Part shown: one piece after another, positions 7,866-10,339 of the stretch
How positions within the stretch are numbered: position 1 is the stretch's first letter
Layout of the letters: every line of letters starts with the position of its first letter
From: Flammeovirgaceae bacterium UBA4659
Lineage (GTDB): Bacteria; Bacteroidota; Bacteroidia; Cytophagales; Cyclobacteriaceae
Assembly: GCA_002405445.1 (NCBI GenBank)
Contig: DHLV01000073.1
Span: 1-10,339 of the forward strand
DNA: 10,339 nt
Direction: 5' to 3'
Made by a program: the position numbers and the translations under genes
The notes under the pieces: generated by a model
The model's input: only the letters and a program-made list of their open reading frames with translations
The model's database searches: none
Told to the model about the DNA's origin: nothing

Positions 7866-8423
7866 CTATCGAAAACGGGGGATAACAGCCGGCACGCGCT
7901 TGCGGTATTCAACATACGCCTGACCCATTTGTGCCAGCAGTTTCTTTTCTTCCCAATAAATGCCTACCGGTAGATAACCGAAAATACAAAGAGCACTTAC
8001 AACTGATGGCCAACGCACATCAAACACCACAAAGCCCACAACTACCAAAATCAATCCTGAATAAATCGGATGTCGAACTTTTGCCAATATGCCCGTCTGC
8101 TGAAAGGTGTTTGGCTCATCTGCCAAACCTACAAACCCTGTAAAACGGTAATTCTTAAATGCGGCCCGCCACACTAACAGTCCGACCGTTGCCAGCAATA
8201 AACCAATATACCGTGTCGCATTTGACCTTTCGATGATCTGCCCCGACTGAATGGATGCATTGAAAATCAACAACGCCACTAAACCCACCGTGGCAAGCAC
8301 CACATAAACCAAACGAAACAACCTGGGCGGCCACCCTAAAAAACTCTTGACCCGCTGTGTGGCAAGGGCTGAATGGACGCCCAAATAAAGCGCCCAAGCT
8401 GCTGCCAATAAAATGTAATCCAT
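7866..8423 (-). CDS. Integral membrane methyltransferase, isoprenylcysteine-methyltransferase-like
   Basis: A 185-aa membrane protein of the ICMT/PEMT-like group. Seen: likely membrane helices at about residues 2-21, 35-55, 72-89 and a re-entrant or paired hydrophobic region at 120-157. The signature KVRHPIYSG is at 115-123, followed near the end by WEEKKLLAQMG (157-167), QAYVEYRKRVP and IPRF. RHPxYxG plus the paired glutamates and the GxxYxxYxxxVP tail is the S-adenosylmethionine-binding pattern of this superfamily. The substrate (lipid, quinone or small molecule) cannot be read from the sequence. Start: the frame is open to 8843, but the part above 8469 lies opposite a real gene. ATG 8423 begins right at the first helix; ATG 8459 (12 residues longer) is the alternative. 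It stands alone, divergent from the LKR-like gene and convergent with the AIM24 gene. Confidence 0.82.
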   Translation of the reverse strand: MDYILLAAAWALYLGVHSALATQRVKSFLGWPPRLFRLVYVVLATVGLVALLIFNASIQSGQIIERSNATRYIGLLLATVGLLVWRAAFKNYRFTGFVGLADEPNTFQQTGILAKVRHPIYSGLILVVVGFVVFDVRWPSVVSALCIFGYLPVGIYWEEKKLLAQMGQAYVEYRKRVPAVIPRFR

Positions 8424-8468
8424 GGTCTTATAAAGATAGGAATTAACTAACTTGGCCATCGCCTCATT
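8424..8468. promoter_or_regulatory. Short divergent intergenic region
   Basis: These 45 nt must hold the promoters of the methyltransferase gene (leftward) and the LKR-like gene (rightward). The best rightward -7 candidate is TAACTTGG at 8448-8455, an imperfect TAnnTTTG. The best leftward one is TATCTTTA on the minus strand at 8438-8431, which would give an almost leaderless mRNA. Neither has a clear TTG partner. No inverted repeat is evident. Confidence 0.3.
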
Positions 8469-9686
8469 ATGAAAAAAATAACAATCGGCCTGATCCGCGA
8501 AGGCAAAGTGCCGCCCGATAAACGTGTTGCGTTCACCCCATCGCAAGCGGAAGAAATACAGCAGCGATTTGAGAATGTGAAAGTGATCTGCCAACCAAGC
8601 ACCGTGCGCTGCTTCCGCGAAAGCGAATATTCCAATTTGGGTATTGATGTAAGGGAAGACCTTTCGCAGTGCGACATTCTGATGGGCATCAAAGAAGTGC
8701 CCGTTGATCAATTGATTCCAAACAAAACTTACCTTTTCTTTTCGCACACACTCAAAAAGCAGCCGTATAACCGCAAGCTTCTGCAAGCAGTGTTGGAAAA
8801 AAAGATCAAACTCATCGATTATGAAACCCTGAAAGATCACCAAGGCAACCGCCTGGTGGCTTTTGGGAGATTTGCCGGTATTGTTGGTGCCTATAATGGC
8901 TTACTCGCCTTTGGCAAACGTTACAGACTTTACGATTTACGCAGGGCATACGATTGCTTTGATATCAATGATCTTAAAATTGAGTTAAGGAAAGTAACAT
9001 TGCCGGCAGTTAAAATTGTTTTGACGGGGGCGGGCCGGGTGGCACGCGGGGCTATGGAAAGCTTAGACACCGCAGGTGTGCGTAAGGTATCACCCACCGA
9101 TTTTCTGGCAAATCATTACTCAGAGCCTGTTTACACACAATTGAGTAGTGCCGACTACCACGTGCGGAAAGAAGGCGGCCATTTCAATCGCGATGAGTTT
9201 CACCAATACCCGGAAAGATATGAATGTAAATTCAACGCGTTTACAACAGTTGCTGACATATTGTTGGCTGGTGCATTTTGGAACCCCAAAGCACCCAAGC
9301 TTTTTGAGCTTGACGACATGGCATCTCCTGGATTTAAAATTCGCATCATCGCAGACATCACGTGCGACATCAATGGATCGGTGCCCAGTACCATCAAGGC
9401 CAGCACCATCGTGGAGCCGCTCTACGACTTTGACCCTGTCACCCGCACCACACAACCACCACTGAGCCACGAGCGGCACATCACCGTGATGGCAGTTGAC
9501 AACCTGCCGTGCGAACTGCCTCGCTCGGCCTCGGAGGAATTCGGGCGTGATCTCATTGACAGAATTTTATTGCCGCTGCTGGGAGATGACCCAGAGCATG
9601 TGATTGACCGCGCCACCATGGCAGAAAACGGACACCTGACGAAACGCTTCAGCTACTTGCAAGACTATGTGGATGGACAAGCCTAA
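8469..9686 (+). CDS. Stand-alone lysine-ketoglutarate reductase-like / saccharopine dehydrogenase (AlaDH/PNT fold)
   Basis: A 405-aa NAD(P)-dependent oxidoreductase. Seen: N-terminal IGLIREGKVPPDKRVAFTP (residues 6-24), the alanine dehydrogenase/transhydrogenase opening; GIKEVP at 73-78; FFSHTLKKQPYN at 90-101; LIDYETL and VAFGRFAGIVGAYN; a Rossmann loop GAGRVARGA at 187-195; then DITCDINGSVPST. Known: Lys77 and His96 are the catalytic pair of yeast saccharopine dehydrogenase Lys1; Lys75 and His93 here fall in the same setting. The wording is closest, from memory, to the LKR half of animal/plant AASS, which condenses lysine with 2-oxoglutarate to saccharopine. No C-terminal SDH half is fused and none follows. 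Such proteins are often labelled alanine dehydrogenase or saccharopine dehydrogenase; the true substrate is uncertain. The next gene overlaps its end. Confidence 0.82.
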   Translation: MKKITIGLIREGKVPPDKRVAFTPSQAEEIQQRFENVKVICQPSTVRCFRESEYSNLGIDVREDLSQCDILMGIKEVPVDQLIPNKTYLFFSHTLKKQPYNRKLLQAVLEKKIKLIDYETLKDHQGNRLVAFGRFAGIVGAYNGLLAFGKRYRLYDLRRAYDCFDINDLKIELRKVTLPAVKIVLTGAGRVARGAMESLDTAGVRKVSPTDFLANHYSEPVYTQLSSADYHVRKEGGHFNRDEFHQYPERYECKFNAFTTVADILLAGAFWNPKAPKLFELDDMASPGFKIRIIADITCDINGSVPSTIKASTIVEPLYDFDPVTRTTQPPLSHERHITVMAVDNLPCELPRSASEEFGRDLIDRILLPLLGDDPEHVIDRATMAENGHLTKRFSYLQDYVDGQA

Positions 9687-9993
9687 AACATTTCTATACA
9701 ATGTAACAGTGGGTATCGACAAAGAGATCGAAGCTGATTGGGTCGATTGGATAATGACAAAGTATATACCAGCAGTAAATGAAACAGGCTTTTTTACCGA
9801 TGCCAAACTCTACCGCATCGTTACGCACGATGACGATCACTCAGTTTCTTACAGTCTGCAATTTTTTGCGGTAAGTATCGAAAACGTGGTGCAATATCTG
9901 GATCGGCACAAATCGACCATCATCGAAGCGCACCGGCTGCGGTTCAAAGACAAACACGTCATCTTTAACACACTGCTTGAAGAAATTACCTAA
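9667..9993 (+). CDS. DUF4286-like small protein
   Basis: A 108-aa cytoplasmic protein. Seen: FLYNVTVGIDKEIEADWVDW at residues 9-28, KYIPAVNETGFFTDAKLYRI at about 32-51, then SVSYSLQFFAV, a helix with VVQYLDRH, and a final segment with KHVIFNTLLEE. The order of YNVTV-strand, W-rich helix, IPxVxxTG and YxxQFF matches what I recall of DUF4286, a Bacteroidota family with a ferredoxin-like alpha+beta fold; no biochemical role is known to me. It starts inside the end of the LKR-like gene in another frame (20-nt overlap from ATG 9667, or 14 nt from ATG 9673, two codons later), so the two are probably cotranscribed and coupled. The stop overlaps that of the convergent GNAT gene. Confidence 0.82.
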   Translation: MWMDKPKTFLYNVTVGIDKEIEADWVDWIMTKYIPAVNETGFFTDAKLYRIVTHDDDHSVSYSLQFFAVSIENVVQYLDRHKSTIIEAHRLRFKDKHVIFNTLLEEIT

Positions 9994-10339
9994 CGGGCGA
10001 GCATCTCCCGAATTTGATCTGCTTCCAAGCTGCAGTTTACCCACTCGTGATCAAAAGAAGCGTTGTATTTTTTATAAAAATTGATCGCTGGTTCATTCCA
10101 ATCAAGCACCTGCCAAACCAGCCCCGAACTTCCCGCGTCCAGCGTAAACTGCATGGTTCTTTCAAACAACTTTTTTCCGATGCCGGTGCCCCTCTCTGCC
10201 TCTTTCACCACGATGTCTTCGAGGTAAACACGCTTCCCCTTCCATGTTGAGTACCGATAATAGTAAAGAGAAATTCCCACGATCAAATCCTCCTTTTCAG
10301 CCACAAAAAAACCAAATACCGGCTTTGGGCCGAAACCAT
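9990..10339 (-). CDS. GNAT N-acetyltransferase, diamine/spermidine acetyltransferase-like (N terminus cut by window edge)
   Basis: Partial gene; the frame stays open to the right edge, so the beginning is outside the window. Read from the edge, the visible part begins GFGPKPVFGFFVAEKED and continues with IVGISLYYYRYSTWKGK. It then shows YLEDIVV, the acetyl-CoA pyrophosphate loop ERGTGIGKKL, and WNEPAINFYKKYNA before the end. This order (VAE, YSTWxGK, YLEDxxV, RGxGIG, WNxxAxxFYxxxxA) is that of GNAT enzymes related to spermidine/spermine (diamine) N1-acetyltransferase. A GTG at 10304 could start a 104-aa protein but would remove the conserved FFVAE strand, so it is not the real start. The exact acceptor (polyamine, thialysine or other amine) is not determined. 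Convergent with the DUF4286-like gene, with a 4-nt overlap of the stops. Confidence 0.88.
   Translation of the reverse strand, partial: GFGPKPVFGFFVAEKEDLIVGISLYYYRYSTWKGKRVYLEDIVVKEAERGTGIGKKLFERTMQFTLDAGSSGLVWQVLDWNEPAINFYKKYNASFDHEWVNCSLEADQIREMLAR

Noticed and set aside
8424..8843. Minus-strand frame open for 140 codons upstream of the methyltransferase ATG
   Set aside because: Most of it lies antisense to the well-conserved start of the LKR-like gene, shows no family motif, and would bury the first membrane helix in the middle of the protein.
9994..10016. CGGG/CCCG mini inverted repeat near the end of the GNAT gene as a terminator
   Set aside because: Only 4 bp of stem around a 9-nt loop, inside coding sequence and without a T-run.

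Overview
The window looks like ordinary chromosome from a member of the Bacteroidota, probably a Cytophagales-like lineage. The reasons are TAnnTTTG-type -7 promoter boxes, little sign of Shine-Dalgarno sequences, tight gene packing, and gene families typical of that phylum: a LETM1-related/TerB-like protein, a secreted M1 peptidase with the GMEYP variant motif, a DUF4286-like protein and a lysine-rich small protein behind gltX. The taxonomic call is inference from protein style. There are no RNA genes, insertion sequences, phage genes, CRISPR arrays or obvious pseudogenes.

Layout. (1) Positions 27-5210, minus strand: a gene string read right to left. It runs from a secreted M1 metallopeptidase, through purK (5-nt gap, TTG start) and purE (4-nt ATGA overlap), to a LETM1-related protein that seems to have its own promoter inside the purE 3' end. 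(2) 5211-5344: a divergent intergenic region with a TACATTTG box for gltX and an unusual set of alternating GCACA/TGTGC repeats. (3) 5345-7864, plus strand: gltX, then a 72-aa lysine-rich protein (ATGA overlap), then an AIM24/TIGR00266-family protein (1-nt gap). (4) 7866-8423, minus strand: a small membrane methyltransferase of the isoprenylcysteine-methyltransferase-like type, whose stop codon lies one base from the end of the AIM24 gene. (5) 8469-9993, plus strand: a stand-alone enzyme resembling the lysine-ketoglutarate reductase half of animal and plant AASS, overlapping a DUF4286-like gene. (6) 9990 to the right edge, minus strand: a GNAT acetyltransferase cut by the window, its stop overlapping the DUF4286-like stop.

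How the genes work together. PurK and PurE perform consecutive steps of de novo purine synthesis (AIR to N5-CAIR to CAIR). GltX charges tRNA-Glu. The other genes are grouped with these by tight spacing, but no shared pathway is evident. No new defence, mobile or biosynthetic system is visible. The most rewarding leads are the LETM1-membrane-module protein, the gltX/small protein/AIM24 operon, the LKR-like enzyme paired with a DUF4286-like protein, and the operator-like repeats between the peptidase gene and gltX.
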